Positions 17,294-25,608 of a stretch of 27,915 nt of DNA are shown one piece after another. The notes under the pieces were generated by a model, which was given only the letters and a program-made list of their open reading frames with translations, made no database searches and was not told where the DNA came from. Numbering within the stretch: position 1 is the first letter of the stretch; the number at the start of each line of letters is the position of its first letter. The stretch covers positions 1-27,915 of the forward strand of contig JAVEVF010000011.1 in the NCBI GenBank assembly GCA_034005175.1, given 5' to 3'. A program made the translations under genes and the position numbers. Source of the DNA: JAVEVF01 sp034005175 (lineage in GTDB: Bacteria > Actinomycetota > Coriobacteriia > Anaerosomatales > SLCP01).

Positions 17294-17371
17294 TGGGGTG
17301 GGTAACGGGACTCGAACCCGCGACCTTCGGAGCCACAGTCCGACGCTCTAACCAACTGAGCTACACCCACC
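17294..17371 (-). tRNA. tRNA-His (GUG)
   Basis: The anticodon loop holds GTG. The acceptor GTGGGTG pairs with TACCCAC, and an extra G at position -1 (complement of base 17371) faces a C discriminator, the identity element of histidine tRNAs. CCA is encoded. Last of four tandem tRNAs on the minus strand. Confidence 0.97.
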
Positions 17372-17382
17372 ATGAAGTGACT

Positions 17383-17459
17383 TGGCACGCCCGGAGGGAT
17401 TCGAACCCCCGACCTAGAGATTAGAAGTCTCCCGCTCTATCCAACTGAGCTACGGGCGC
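17383..17459 (-). tRNA. tRNA-Arg (UCU)
   Basis: The anticodon loop CTTCTAA gives TCT. The acceptor GCGCCCG pairs with CGGGCGT with a first G-U pair, the discriminator is G and CCA is encoded. It reads AGA and AGG, codons that are rare in this GC-rich window. Confidence 0.97.
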
Positions 17460-17520
17460 GTACTCACGCGACCGGGGGTGCCGAAGCAGTACGGTACCCC
17501 CCGCCACTCGGGATTGTCAA

Positions 17521-17596
<76 letters not shown>

Positions 17597-17599
17597 ATA

Positions 17600-17676
17600 T
17601 GGTCGGGCTGACAGGATTCGAACCTGCGACCCTCTGCTCCCAAAGCAGATGCGCTACCAAGCTGCGCTACAGCCCG
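17600..17676 (-). tRNA. tRNA-Pro (UGG)
   Basis: The anticodon loop TTTGGGA gives TGG. The acceptor CGGGCTG pairs with CAGCCCG, the discriminator is A and CCA is encoded. First gene of the four-tRNA array in the direction of transcription. Confidence 0.97.
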
Positions 17677-17735
17677 ACCCCTGCCCCTTGCCTGTCAGAC
17701 ACCTTGGTGGACCGACACGCCCGAGGGCAAAGGCA

Positions 17736-17764
17736 AGTATAGGGGCTGTTTTGCTGTGGGGCAA
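17736..17764 (-). promoter_or_regulatory. Promoter of the four-tRNA array
   Basis: On the minus strand TTGCCC and TATACT are spaced exactly 17 nt apart, about 60 bases before tRNA-Pro. It lies in the 162-base gap after rdgB, and good hexamers are otherwise rare in this GC-rich sequence. Confidence 0.6.
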
Positions 17765-17838
17765 ACCCTGCGTGATGGCCGCGCGAGCTGCCTGCGATCA
17801 CAGCTTTGGCTGATCTTCTTTCTCCCGGTACCGGCGTT

Positions 17839-18486
17839 TCACTCAAGCGCGTCATGCAGAGCGCGCAGCGCCGCCCCCCGGTGGCTGATAGCGTTCTTCT
17901 CCTCCATGGAAAGCTCTGCCATGGTGCGGCCCCGCGTCGCCCTCGGCCAGAACAAGGGATCGTAGCCAAAACCTCGCTCGCCTCGCGGCTCGTTACCGAT
18001 GTGGCCCTCACATGCTCCCTCGGCGACCAGTTCAGCGCCGTGAGCGTCAAGCAGGACGATGACGCTGCGAAACCGCGCCTCTCTGCGCGCACAAGGCGTA
18101 TCGCCGAGCGCGCGCAGCAACTGCGCGTTGTTCTGCGCATCGGTGGCGTCAGGGCCAGCGTACCGGCTCGAGTACACGCCCGGCTCACCGTCAAGCGCGT
18201 CGACCTCAAGGCCAGAGTCGTCGGCAAGCGAGGGTAGCCGATATGCTGCAAGTGCTGCCTCGGCCTTGATGCGTGCATTGTCCAGAAACGTCGTGCCCGT
18301 CTCATCGGGCGCGACCCAACCCTCCATCTCACTCGCGGCCACGAAGTCCCAGCCGGTGAAGGCCAGCGCCTCGCGAATCTCGGCGACTTTGTGCGGGTTT
18401 CCGGTGGCCACGACCACGCGCGTGCCCGGCGCAATCCGGACCCCGGAGCCCTGTCGCCGAGGTATCATCTCAGAGCTCGGCGACAT
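17839..18486 (-). CDS. rdgB: XTP/dITP diphosphatase
   Basis: A house-cleaning nucleotidase of the Ham1/RdgB family that removes XTP and dITP. 215 residues. Motifs are VVVATGNPHKVAEI near residue 25, LADDSGLEVDALDGEPGVYS with the metal-binding acidic pair, RGFGYDPLFWP, and the C-terminal MEEKNAISHRGAALRAL. The ATG at 18486 overlaps the end of rph by 17 bases and has AAGGA eight bases upstream; an internal ATG at 18468 lacks a ribosome site. It ends the long run that starts at the chemosensory genes, and rph-rdgB adjacency is widely conserved. The C-terminus is complete. Confidence 0.96.
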   Translation of the reverse strand: MSPSSEMIPRRQGSGVRIAPGTRVVVATGNPHKVAEIREALAFTGWDFVAASEMEGWVAPDETGTTFLDNARIKAEAALAAYRLPSLADDSGLEVDALDGEPGVYSSRYAGPDATDAQNNAQLLRALGDTPCARREARFRSVIVLLDAHGAELVAEGACEGHIGNEPRGERGFGYDPLFWPRATRGRTMAELSMEEKNAISHRGAALRALHDALE

Positions 18487-19213
18487 CGGTCTGTCCTTCG
18501 ATCACCCGTCGCTGAAACTCCGTGAGCCGATCTATGCCGGCAGAGGCGATATCAAGCATCTCGTCCAAACGTGCACGATCGAACGGCGTGCGCTCACCGG
18601 TGCCCTGCACCTCGATGTAGCGGCCTCGGCCATCCATGACCACATTCATGTCTATCTCAGCCACCGAGTCCTCCGCGTAGTCGAGGTCAAGCACGCACAC
18701 ACCATCAACCATGCCCACCGAGGTGGCTGCCACCGAGTCGATGAACGGCATCTCGTCGATCTTGCCGACCTCGCGCCAGGTACAGAATGCGTCATACACC
18801 GCGAGATATGCACCCGTGATAGCAGCGGTGCGCGTTCCGCCATCGGCCTGCAGCACGTCGCAATCAACCGCCATCGTGACTTCGCCGCCCATGGCGCCCA
18901 GATCGACTACAGTGCGCAAAGAGCGCCCGATGAGCCGCTGGATCTCATGCGTGCGACCCTTGAGGCCACCGGCGGTCGACTCGCGGCGTGTACGCGTGTG
19001 CGTCGACGCTGGCAACAGCGCGTACTCGGCGCTCAGCCACCCTTTGCCGCTGCCTCTGCGCCACGAGGCCACACCCTCCGTCACGCTTGCCGCGCACAAG
19101 ACCTTCGTGTCGCCGAGTTCGAAAAGACAGCTGCCGTGCGCATGCTTGAGATAGCGCCGGGTGACCCGTACGGGCCGCAGCGCGTCGGGGCCACGGCCCT
19201 GCGAGCGATTCAT
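18470..19213 (-). CDS. rph: Ribonuclease PH
   Basis: A phosphorolytic 3'-5' exoribonuclease that trims tRNA 3' ends. 247 residues, normal length. Visible are the N-terminal R-PDALRPVRVTRRYLKHAHGS block, LFELGDTKVLCAASV, GKGWLSAEYALLPAS, the RNA-contact region with GRTHEIQRLIGRSLR, and the phosphate-site region around DCDVLQADGGTRTAAI and EIDMNVVMDGRGRYIEVQGT. The ATG at 19213 overlaps the preceding stop as ATGA, a sign of coupling with the MBL gene. It sits in the order murI, MBL, rph, rdgB known from mycobacteria. All six tRNA genes here encode CCA, so trimming to the encoded end would be its natural job. Confidence 0.97.
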   Translation of the reverse strand: MNRSQGRGPDALRPVRVTRRYLKHAHGSCLFELGDTKVLCAASVTEGVASWRRGSGKGWLSAEYALLPASTHTRTRRESTAGGLKGRTHEIQRLIGRSLRTVVDLGAMGGEVTMAVDCDVLQADGGTRTAAITGAYLAVYDAFCTWREVGKIDEMPFIDSVAATSVGMVDGVCVLDLDYAEDSVAEIDMNVVMDGRGRYIEVQGTGERTPFDRARLDEMLDIASAGIDRLTEFQRRVIEGQTDVAEL

Positions 19214-19998
19214 GAATCCGCCTTCCTCTCTCTTTCACATAGTAGGGCCGAGCCGACCTCAAGGGTGTCAAGCTCTCGCGCCACTACGACAGGACCTGCG
19301 AAGATCGCAGCGGCCTCCTCGACCATTCTCTCACGGTCGTTTGTAGGCCAAACGTGCGTGAGTACGAGCTCGCCTGCGCCAGCATCCCGAGCAAGCTCAG
19401 CCGCCTCGGCGGCCGTGAGGTGCGGTGCCCTCCCCCGGTATGCTTCCGGCAGCGTAGCCTCGGCGAGCAGAAGATCGCAGCCATCTGCAGCCTCGCGCAC
19501 CCCGGGCCCGAGTGCGGTGTCTGACGTGTAGCACAGCGTGACGTCGCCATCGCTTGCAACGAGCGCGAACGAGTCAGCAGTATGTTCGACTCGGCATGGA
19601 GTCACGACGAGATCGCCCACCATCACGGCCTCTCCCTCGGCCAACTCATGTACTTTGAACGCAGCCGCCAGCTCGGTGCGACCCCGCTCTGAAAGCAGGG
19701 CACCCATGCGTTCGAACAGGCCGTACGGCACACACAGCAGCAAAGGTTCGCACGGGCCGTCGGGCGCGTAACGCAAGAGCGCCTGTAGCGCATACAGGTC
19801 AAGGAAGTGGTCGGGATGGCAATGGGTCACAAAGACAGCATCTAGCGTCGTGGGGTCGAGAACGGCACCGAGATTGGCGAGCGAGCCGTTGCCGCAGTCG
19901 AACAAGACGCGAGCTTCTTCCCCCTCGATGAGATGCGAGGCACACGCCTGTCCCGGACCCGCGTACGATGCTGCTGAACCCAGTACCGTCAGTCGCAT
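19210..19998 (-). CDS. MBL-fold hydrolase, RNase Z / cyclic-nucleotide phosphodiesterase-like
   Basis: A 262-residue metallo-beta-lactamase-fold protein. The zinc ligands are clear: THCHPDH at 58-64, His139 in RVEHTADSFAL, Asp160 in CYTSDTALG and His216 in LTHVWP; PHLTAAEAAELA precedes the last ligand as in RNase Z relatives. It begins MRLTVLGSAASY, typical of the group. The mycobacterial gene at the same place between murI and rph (Rv1339) has been described as an atypical cAMP phosphodiesterase; by position and motifs this looks like its counterpart. Whether the substrate here is a cyclic nucleotide or RNA cannot be told. The start at 19998 has GGAGGA and overlaps the murI end by 10 bases. 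Confidence 0.9.
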   Translation of the reverse strand: MRLTVLGSAASYAGPGQACASHLIEGEEARVLFDCGNGSLANLGAVLDPTTLDAVFVTHCHPDHFLDLYALQALLRYAPDGPCEPLLLCVPYGLFERMGALLSERGRTELAAAFKVHELAEGEAVMVGDLVVTPCRVEHTADSFALVASDGDVTLCYTSDTALGPGVREAADGCDLLLAEATLPEAYRGRAPHLTAAEAAELARDAGAGELVLTHVWPTNDRERMVEEAAAIFAGPVVVARELDTLEVGSALLCERERKADS

Positions 19999-20918
19999 GG
20001 GACTTCCTCCAACGTGTCTCGCTGCGCGCGTGCGCGCCGGTCAGCGGAGACCGCCTGGCGCAGCTCGGAAAGCTCAATATGGCGTGCATGGGTGATCGGG
20101 CGCCGCATCACGCGTGAGCCAAGGCGCATGAACTCCTCTTGGTCACCCGTCGTGAGATACCGGTCGGGTTCGCGCGAAGCGGCAGCTGGGGCGAGATGCC
20201 CGCGAGCCTCAAGCGTCTGCGCGACCTCCCGGGCCGTCTCCTCGGCGGAGGATATGAGCCGGACCTTCGCCCCCATCACCTGCTGAATAGCTGCATGAAG
20301 CAATGGAAAATGCGTGCAGCCGAGGACGAGGGTGTCCACCCCCGAGCGCTTGAGCGGGTCAAGATAGTCGCGCGCCATCTCGTAAAACGACGGCCTGATG
20401 AACACCTCCGCAGACTCCGCGAGCCACTCCTCAAGCGTGCCCGGACCCATGCGCAGACCTGCCTCGACGACATCCACGAACTTGGGCGCGGCCACCGAAA
20501 AGACCGTCACGCCAGCATCTAGGGCGCGCACGGCGCGACTGTATGCGCCCGAGTCGATAGTGCCACCAGTGCCGATGACCCCGATGCTGCGGTTGCGCGT
20601 GGCTTGCACAGCAGCACGCGCACCTGGCTCCAACACGCCGAGCACCGGCACGTCAAACACCTCTTGCGCGAGCGTGAGACCAGCAGCCGTGGCGGTGTTG
20701 CAGGCGACGACGATGAGCTTGACGGGGTACAGCTCGAGCCAACTGCCGATCTCAAGCACGAACTCGCGCACCTCGGCCAGGTCGCGCGGGCCATAGGGGC
20801 AGCGTGCTGTGTCGCCAAGGTAGACGATCTGTTCGTGCGGCAAGGACCGGGAGACCTCGCGAGCCACTGTGAGCCCGCCAAGCCCGGAGTCGAAGATGCC
20901 GATGGGCAGGTTTTCCAT
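19989..20918 (-). CDS. murI: Glutamate racemase
   Basis: Makes D-glutamate for peptidoglycan. The two catalytic cysteines are present, Cys73 in VVACNTATAAG and Cys201 in LVLGCTHFPLL, with IGIFDSGLGGLTV at the N-terminus and GTGGTIDSGAY. From the ATG at 20918 the protein has 309 residues, longer than the usual 255-275. The normal end YLTTGDQEEFMRLGSRVM...HIEL is followed by about 33 extra residues rich in Arg, Ala and Glu. The frame open to 21113 is overlap with cheB and not coding. No good ribosome site precedes the ATG, so translation may be coupled to cheB, which stops 40 bases upstream. It links the chemosensory genes to the MBL-rph-rdgB genes. Confidence 0.95.
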   Translation of the reverse strand: MENLPIGIFDSGLGGLTVAREVSRSLPHEQIVYLGDTARCPYGPRDLAEVREFVLEIGSWLELYPVKLIVVACNTATAAGLTLAQEVFDVPVLGVLEPGARAAVQATRNRSIGVIGTGGTIDSGAYSRAVRALDAGVTVFSVAAPKFVDVVEAGLRMGPGTLEEWLAESAEVFIRPSFYEMARDYLDPLKRSGVDTLVLGCTHFPLLHAAIQQVMGAKVRLISSAEETAREVAQTLEARGHLAPAAASREPDRYLTTGDQEEFMRLGSRVMRRPITHARHIELSELRQAVSADRRARAQRDTLEEVPCD

Positions 20919-20958
20919 GGCGCCAGTATAGCGCTGGTAGTCATGGAGCCGCCGGCGA

Positions 20959-22020
20959 CTATTGCCTGGCAGTTGTGGCACGCTCAAGTTCTGCGGCGAT
21001 GTCGTACACGGGCAGGACGTTCGTGACAGCGCCGAGGTCCACTGCTGCCTTGGGCATGCCGTACACCGTAGATGTCGCCTCATCCTGCGAGATGGTGGTC
21101 GCTCCAGCATCATGCATAGCCATCAGTCCTCGCGCCCCATCCGCTCCCATGCCGGTAAGGATCACGCCTATCGACGCGGCACCGCATGAAGCTGCCACGG
21201 ACTCGAACAAGACATCGGCCGAGGGAACGTGGATCTGGCCAGGTCGTGGCTTCTCCAGATGCAGACGGCGCCGTGACAGACGCAGGTTGCTGCCGGTGGG
21301 GGCAAGATATGCCACCCCCTGGGCCGCGACCACGCCGTCTTCCGCCATCATCACATTCATCTGACAACCCGAATCAAGCCACGCCACCAGCCCGGGCACG
21401 AAGCCGTCAGCGATGTGCTGGGCCACGAGAACGGGAAGCGGGTAGTCGGCGGGCAACCGCCCCAATACGTCAAGGAGCGCTGAAGGGCCTCCCGTGGATG
21501 AAGCGATGGCCACGACCTCGGGGCGCATCTGCCGAGAGGTGGCCAGCGGCATCCCGGTGCGGGCAGATACGGTGCGCGAAGCTCTTATCCCGCGCACGTG
21601 CGTGACGACCGGCACCCGTGAGAGCAACCGTACGCGGGAGATGATGTCCGCAGCGATGCCTGAGAGATCGGCCCAGTCGCGCGGCTCTGGTTTGTGCATC
21701 ACCTCAAGTGCGCCCGCATCAAGCGCGTCGAAGGCTCGCCCCAGCCCGTCGTCGTGCACCGATGAGGACACGACAAGCACCGGAACCGGAGAGAACGCCA
21801 TGATGTGTTCGATAGCGCGAAGCCCATCCACACGCGGCATGTGTATGTCCATCGTCACGAGATCGGGACGCAGCGCTGCGGTGAGGTCGATGGCTTCCTG
21901 ACCATCTTGCGCAACCCCCACTACCTCGATGTGCGGATCGCTTCCAAGAATCTCGGCAAGCATCTCACGGGCAACCGCCGAGTCATCGGCCACCACCACT
22001 CGTATCGCATCTGCAGCCAT
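20959..22020 (-). CDS. cheB: Chemotaxis response regulator / protein-glutamate methylesterase CheB
   Basis: Removes methyl groups from chemoreceptors when phosphorylated. 353 residues in two domains. The N-terminal receiver (about 5-125) has the acidic pair Asp12-Asp13 and phosphoacceptor Asp58 (LVTMDIHMPRVDG). After a linker the methylesterase domain (about 165-350) shows its triad: Ser175 in IASSTGGPSA, His202 in VAQHI and Asp294 in TGMGADGARG. Complete and of normal length. The ATG at 22020 lies 12 bases after the cheA stop. A methyltransferase (CheR) would be the expected partner, but none is seen in the window. The receptor encoded two genes upstream has Glu/Gln-rich methylation-type helices, so it is a plausible substrate. 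Confidence 0.96.
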   Translation of the reverse strand: MAADAIRVVVADDSAVAREMLAEILGSDPHIEVVGVAQDGQEAIDLTAALRPDLVTMDIHMPRVDGLRAIEHIMAFSPVPVLVVSSSVHDDGLGRAFDALDAGALEVMHKPEPRDWADLSGIAADIISRVRLLSRVPVVTHVRGIRASRTVSARTGMPLATSRQMRPEVVAIASSTGGPSALLDVLGRLPADYPLPVLVAQHIADGFVPGLVAWLDSGCQMNVMMAEDGVVAAQGVAYLAPTGSNLRLSRRRLHLEKPRPGQIHVPSADVLFESVAASCGAASIGVILTGMGADGARGLMAMHDAGATTISQDEATSTVYGMPKAAVDLGAVTNVLPVYDIAAELERATTARQ

Positions 22021-22032
22021 CTTGCACCACTC

Positions 22033-24330
22033 TCACCTGATGAGCCGGTCGACAGTATCCAGAAGCGTGTCTTGGTTGAACACCGACTTCGTGATGTACC
22101 CGTCAGCTCCGGCCTTGATGCCCTCGGCCTTCTCTTCATCGCGCTCGAGCGAGGTGACGATGATAACCGGCACGTCGGACAGAACCGGATCGTTCTTGAT
22201 GGCGCGCGTAAGCTCAAACCCACTCAACCGAGGCATCTGAACGTCGGTGACGACGGCATCGACACGCAAACCCTCGCGAAGCTGCTCAAGACCGTCCGCC
22301 CCGTCCGATGCCACCTCCACCTTATAGCCGGCCGCCTCGAAGATGGAACGTTCGAGTTCGCGCGTGGTGAACGAGTCCTCGCAGATGAGAACGGTGCGCG
22401 GGCTGGTGCGCTTCTTCCCGGCACCCACCCTCGCGCTCTGGCGCTGCCCACCCCTGCGAGCGCTTGCCATGAGGTCCGGGACGTTGAGGATGGGCGCGAT
22501 CTCACCAGCGCCGAGAACGGTTACCCCCGCGATGTTCTCCACCTTGTGCAGATGGCTGCCGAGCGTCTTGATGACTATCTGCTGCTCGCCGAGGAACTCA
22601 TCGACGCTGAACGCGTAACGCTGCCCTGAAAAGCCCATAGCCACCACCGGCAGACGGGGCGAATCGGGGATGCCAGGAACCACGCCAAGAATCTCGGCGA
22701 TGCTCACTAGCGGGTAGGTGCGCTGTCCGCGCCTGATGGCCTGCCGACCTTCCACCTTGATGATCTCGTCGGGCTCGACAAGCAGGGTTTCCTCGATGGC
22801 GGTAGTGGGAAGCACGAAGGTGGTGTCGCCCACACGCATGAGCAACGCCCGGATGATCGCAAGCGTGAGCGGGATCGTGAGACGAAACGTTGTGCCGTGG
22901 CCCTTGGTGCTGAAGACGTTCAGGTCGCCCTTGAGCTTCTCGACGATGTACTCACGCACGACATCCATGCCCACACCGCGCCCCGAGACCTCGGTGATGA
23001 TGGCATTGGTGGAAAAGCCCCTCTCGAATACGAGGAAGAGCGTCTTGCGATCAGAGAGCGCGTCTGCCTCTATCTGCGTGATATACCCGCGCCGCACCGC
23101 AGCCGCGCGCACGACGTCCGGATCGATGCCTGCGCCATCGTCCGAGACCTCGATGATGATGTGGTCGCCTTCAGAGCGCGCAGAGACACGGATGATTCCA
23201 CGAGCTGGTTTGCCGAGCGCCACGCGCTCCTCGGCAGTCTCGATGCCGTGGTCGACGGCGTTGCGCATGATGTGGATCAGTGGGTCGTTGATGGCCTCAA
23301 GGACCTTCTTGTCCAACTCCGTCTCGCCGCCCTCCAACACCAGGTCGACATCCTTGCCAAACGATCGCGCCAGCTCACGCATCGCGCGGGGAAACGTCGC
23401 AAACACGGTGCCCACCGGCAACATGCGCAATCCCATCCCGCGCTCCTGAAGCTCGCTCGTGATCGTGTGCCCGCGCGAGATGTCCTCGCCAAGGCCGTCG
23501 GTGAGCTGGCGGTGACGTGAGCGTTCGGCGAGAAGCATCCGCTCAAACGATGTCATAGCTTCGGTCCGGCGCTGGGAGTCCATTGCGCTGTCGCCGTGGG
23601 TCGTGTCTAGAATGCGGCGCAGTGCGACCCATGCCTGCCAGACAGCCTCAGAACCAACGCCTGCGCGCTGCAATGCATCGGTGTGCTGCTCATACTTGAC
23701 CTGCGTGATGACTGCCTCGCTGATGAGGTTCAGCAGACTGTCAAGCTGTCCGGTGTTCACGCGGATCGTCTGCTTGACCTTTGCGCTGAGCTGCTCCTCC
23801 TCGCCCTCGCTGCCGTTGGCAGGCATGGCGTCATAGGGCGCAAGCTCACCCTCGGCCACATCTGTCTCGCCTGCCTTGGAGCCAGAGGACTCATCCGCAG
23901 CACGCTCAGAATCATGCGAATCTGACTCGGCAGACTCACAACCTCCGCAGGCGAGCGTGGCAAGCCTCTCGTTGAGAACGCCGAGGTCGACCTCGGGCTT
24001 ATCATCGGTGCCGGCGATCTCGGTGAGATGCACCATCGTGTCGAGCGCATCGAAGAAGTGCTCACTCATGGCTGGAACGTATGCGAGCGCACCATCACGC
24101 ACGGCTACCATGACGTCTTCGAGCCGGTGTGCGATGTCTGAGATCTCAACGAGGCCGACCATGCGTGAAGAACCCTTGAGTGTGTGGGCGTCACGCAGCA
24201 TGCGGTCGATGAGCGAGGCGCTCTTGGGGTCACCCTCCAGGGCGATGACGTCCTCGTTCAGCCTCTGCAGTATATCTGCTGCTTCCTCTTGGAAGCGGCC
24301 GATGAACGCTGTGCGGTCGAACTCCGCCAT
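22033..24330 (-). CDS. cheA: Hybrid chemotaxis histidine kinase CheA with C-terminal receiver
   Basis: A 765-residue CheA fused to a receiver. Order: Hpt domain with phosphorylated His49 in RDAHTLKGSSRMVG; an acidic linker (about 120-180) with no recognisable P2 domain; dimerisation helices; a HATPase core with N-box HIMRNAVDHG (Asn357), DDGAGID near 397, GFSTN and GRGVGMDVV; a CheW-like domain to about 620; a basic linker; and a receiver from about 646 with EDS at 651-653, Asp696 (VVTDVQMP), Thr726 and Lys748. This layout is that of FrzE and the ChpA/PilL type rather than of flagellar CheA from E. coli. All catalytic residues are present. With no separate CheY in the window, the fused receiver may be output or phosphate sink. 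GAGGGG lies upstream of the ATG at 24330. Confidence 0.96.
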   Translation of the reverse strand: MAEFDRTAFIGRFQEEAADILQRLNEDVIALEGDPKSASLIDRMLRDAHTLKGSSRMVGLVEISDIAHRLEDVMVAVRDGALAYVPAMSEHFFDALDTMVHLTEIAGTDDKPEVDLGVLNERLATLACGGCESAESDSHDSERAADESSGSKAGETDVAEGELAPYDAMPANGSEGEEEQLSAKVKQTIRVNTGQLDSLLNLISEAVITQVKYEQHTDALQRAGVGSEAVWQAWVALRRILDTTHGDSAMDSQRRTEAMTSFERMLLAERSRHRQLTDGLGEDISRGHTITSELQERGMGLRMLPVGTVFATFPRAMRELARSFGKDVDLVLEGGETELDKKVLEAINDPLIHIMRNAVDHGIETAEERVALGKPARGIIRVSARSEGDHIIIEVSDDGAGIDPDVVRAAAVRRGYITQIEADALSDRKTLFLVFERGFSTNAIITEVSGRGVGMDVVREYIVEKLKGDLNVFSTKGHGTTFRLTIPLTLAIIRALLMRVGDTTFVLPTTAIEETLLVEPDEIIKVEGRQAIRRGQRTYPLVSIAEILGVVPGIPDSPRLPVVAMGFSGQRYAFSVDEFLGEQQIVIKTLGSHLHKVENIAGVTVLGAGEIAPILNVPDLMASARRGGQRQSARVGAGKKRTSPRTVLICEDSFTTRELERSIFEAAGYKVEVASDGADGLEQLREGLRVDAVVTDVQMPRLSGFELTRAIKNDPVLSDVPVIIVTSLERDEEKAEGIKAGADGYITKSVFNQDTLLDTVDRLIR

Positions 24331-24360
24331 GTCGAATCCCCTCAGTCGCGCCGACTCGCC

Positions 24361-25590
24361 TTATTCGACGACCGAGAACGCCGAGCCCACCTGGCTGGAT
24401 TCGGTCGCGATGGCGGCTAGCTGCTCTGCGGTCGAAGCAACCTGACGACCACCAGCGGCTGTCTGCTGCGCCACGGCCGCCACCTCGCGCATCGCACGCA
24501 CGACCTGGTCGGTCGCGCTCTTCTGCTGTTGTGTGGCAGCACTGATCTCTTTGGCAGCTATGGTCGTACGCTCGATCATCTCGAAGATGTGCTCGAGGCT
24601 TTCACCCGTCGTGTGCGCTAGGTCCACCCCGCCCTGCACCTGCGTGAGTTCCTGCTCGGTGGCGATGACAAGGTCGTTCGCCGCTCCCTGAATCTCGGTC
24701 ATGATCGTCGAGATCTCGGCCGTTGAATCCACGACCGACTCAGCGAGTTTTCGAATCTCGGCGGCGACTACCGAGAACCCCTTCCCGGCCTCACCGGCAC
24801 GGGCAGCTTCGATGGCGGCATTGAGCGCGAGGATCTTCGTCTGGTCAGCGATGTTGTTGATGATGGTCAGCACCTGACCAATCTGTTGGCTACGCTCGCC
24901 CAGCGTGAGGATGCGGCTTGCCGAAGACTGACTGTGCGCCTTGATCTCTTCCATGGCGTCAAGCGAGTTCATGAGAGCTTGCTGGCCGCTTTCCGCACTG
25001 CCGAGGGTGGCCTCGGCCATGCTCACTACCTGGTTGGCGTTATCGGCGATCTGTCGGTACGTGGCTGCGAGCTCCTCCATCGTGGCCGTAGTCTCGCTGA
25101 TGGATGCCGCCTGCTCAGCAGCGCCGGACGCCTGCTGCTCTGTGGCGGAAAGTATCTCGCTCGCCGACATCGACAGGCGTCGCGAGGACTCGTGCGTCTG
25201 GTGGACAAGGTACACGATGAGATCGACCATCTGGTTGTATGACCTGGCGAGCTGGCCGAACTCATCCTCCGACTCGATGTGCACCTTATTGCCGATCTCA
25301 CCCTTGCAGGCAGCACGCATGCTCTGGCTGAGCTGCTCAAGCGGCTTCATGAACCGGTTGCCGATGAGCACGAGCGCCGCCACCCACACGGCCGCGACGC
25401 CGACAAGACTCGCTGCCACTCCCAGCAATCGGTTGGCATGGTCCCACGAGAAGATGGGACCTAGCTCGTTGCCGAACGCCAGGTAGATGGTCAGCCATTG
25501 GATGGCATTCACGACGATCGCTAGCGCGACGATCGCCGCGGAGTACTTGTACAGGAACCTGTTCCCGAATCGCTTCGCAGGAGTGCTCAT
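24361..25590 (-). CDS. Methyl-accepting chemotaxis protein without a ligand-binding domain
   Basis: A 409-residue chemoreceptor. Two membrane helices (about 17-39 and 56-77) are joined by only about 16 residues, so there is no extracytoplasmic sensing domain. A HAMP domain follows (about 78-130, with MKPLEQLSQSMRAACKGEIG). The long helical signalling domain has its hairpin tip near 246-275 (ADQTKILALNAAIEAARAGE and GKGFSVVAAEIRKLAE). Glu/Gln and Ala-rich stretches such as EQQASGAAEQ resemble methylation sites. The end FSVVE is not a CheR-tethering pentapeptide. It must sense something in the membrane, in the cytoplasm or through a partner. AAGGA precedes the ATG at 25590, 18 bases after the cheW-like stop. 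It is the only receptor in the window and is built into the operon. Confidence 0.95.
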   Translation of the reverse strand: MSTPAKRFGNRFLYKYSAAIVALAIVVNAIQWLTIYLAFGNELGPIFSWDHANRLLGVAASLVGVAAVWVAALVLIGNRFMKPLEQLSQSMRAACKGEIGNKVHIESEDEFGQLARSYNQMVDLIVYLVHQTHESSRRLSMSASEILSATEQQASGAAEQAASISETTATMEELAATYRQIADNANQVVSMAEATLGSAESGQQALMNSLDAMEEIKAHSQSSASRILTLGERSQQIGQVLTIINNIADQTKILALNAAIEAARAGEAGKGFSVVAAEIRKLAESVVDSTAEISTIMTEIQGAANDLVIATEQELTQVQGGVDLAHTTGESLEHIFEMIERTTIAAKEISAATQQQKSATDQVVRAMREVAAVAQQTAAGGRQVASTAEQLAAIATESSQVGSAFSVVE

Positions 25591-25608
25591 GGGATTCCTT
25601 TCGGGTGG

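Noticed and set aside
17677..17838. Riboswitch or small RNA in the gap between rdgB and the tRNA array
   Set aside because: Only a promoter is convincing. A GGGGCAAACC string recalls cyclic-di-GMP aptamers, but no surrounding stems fit.
17667..18434. Minus-strand frame of 255 codons overlapping rdgB
   Set aside because: Same-strand alternative frame of rdgB, Arg and Ser-rich, running into the tRNA promoter region and tRNA-Pro.
18059..19531. Plus-strand frame of 490 codons across rdgB, rph and the MBL gene
   Set aside because: It spans three well-supported minus-strand genes, is Ser, Arg and Ala-rich and has no domain signature.
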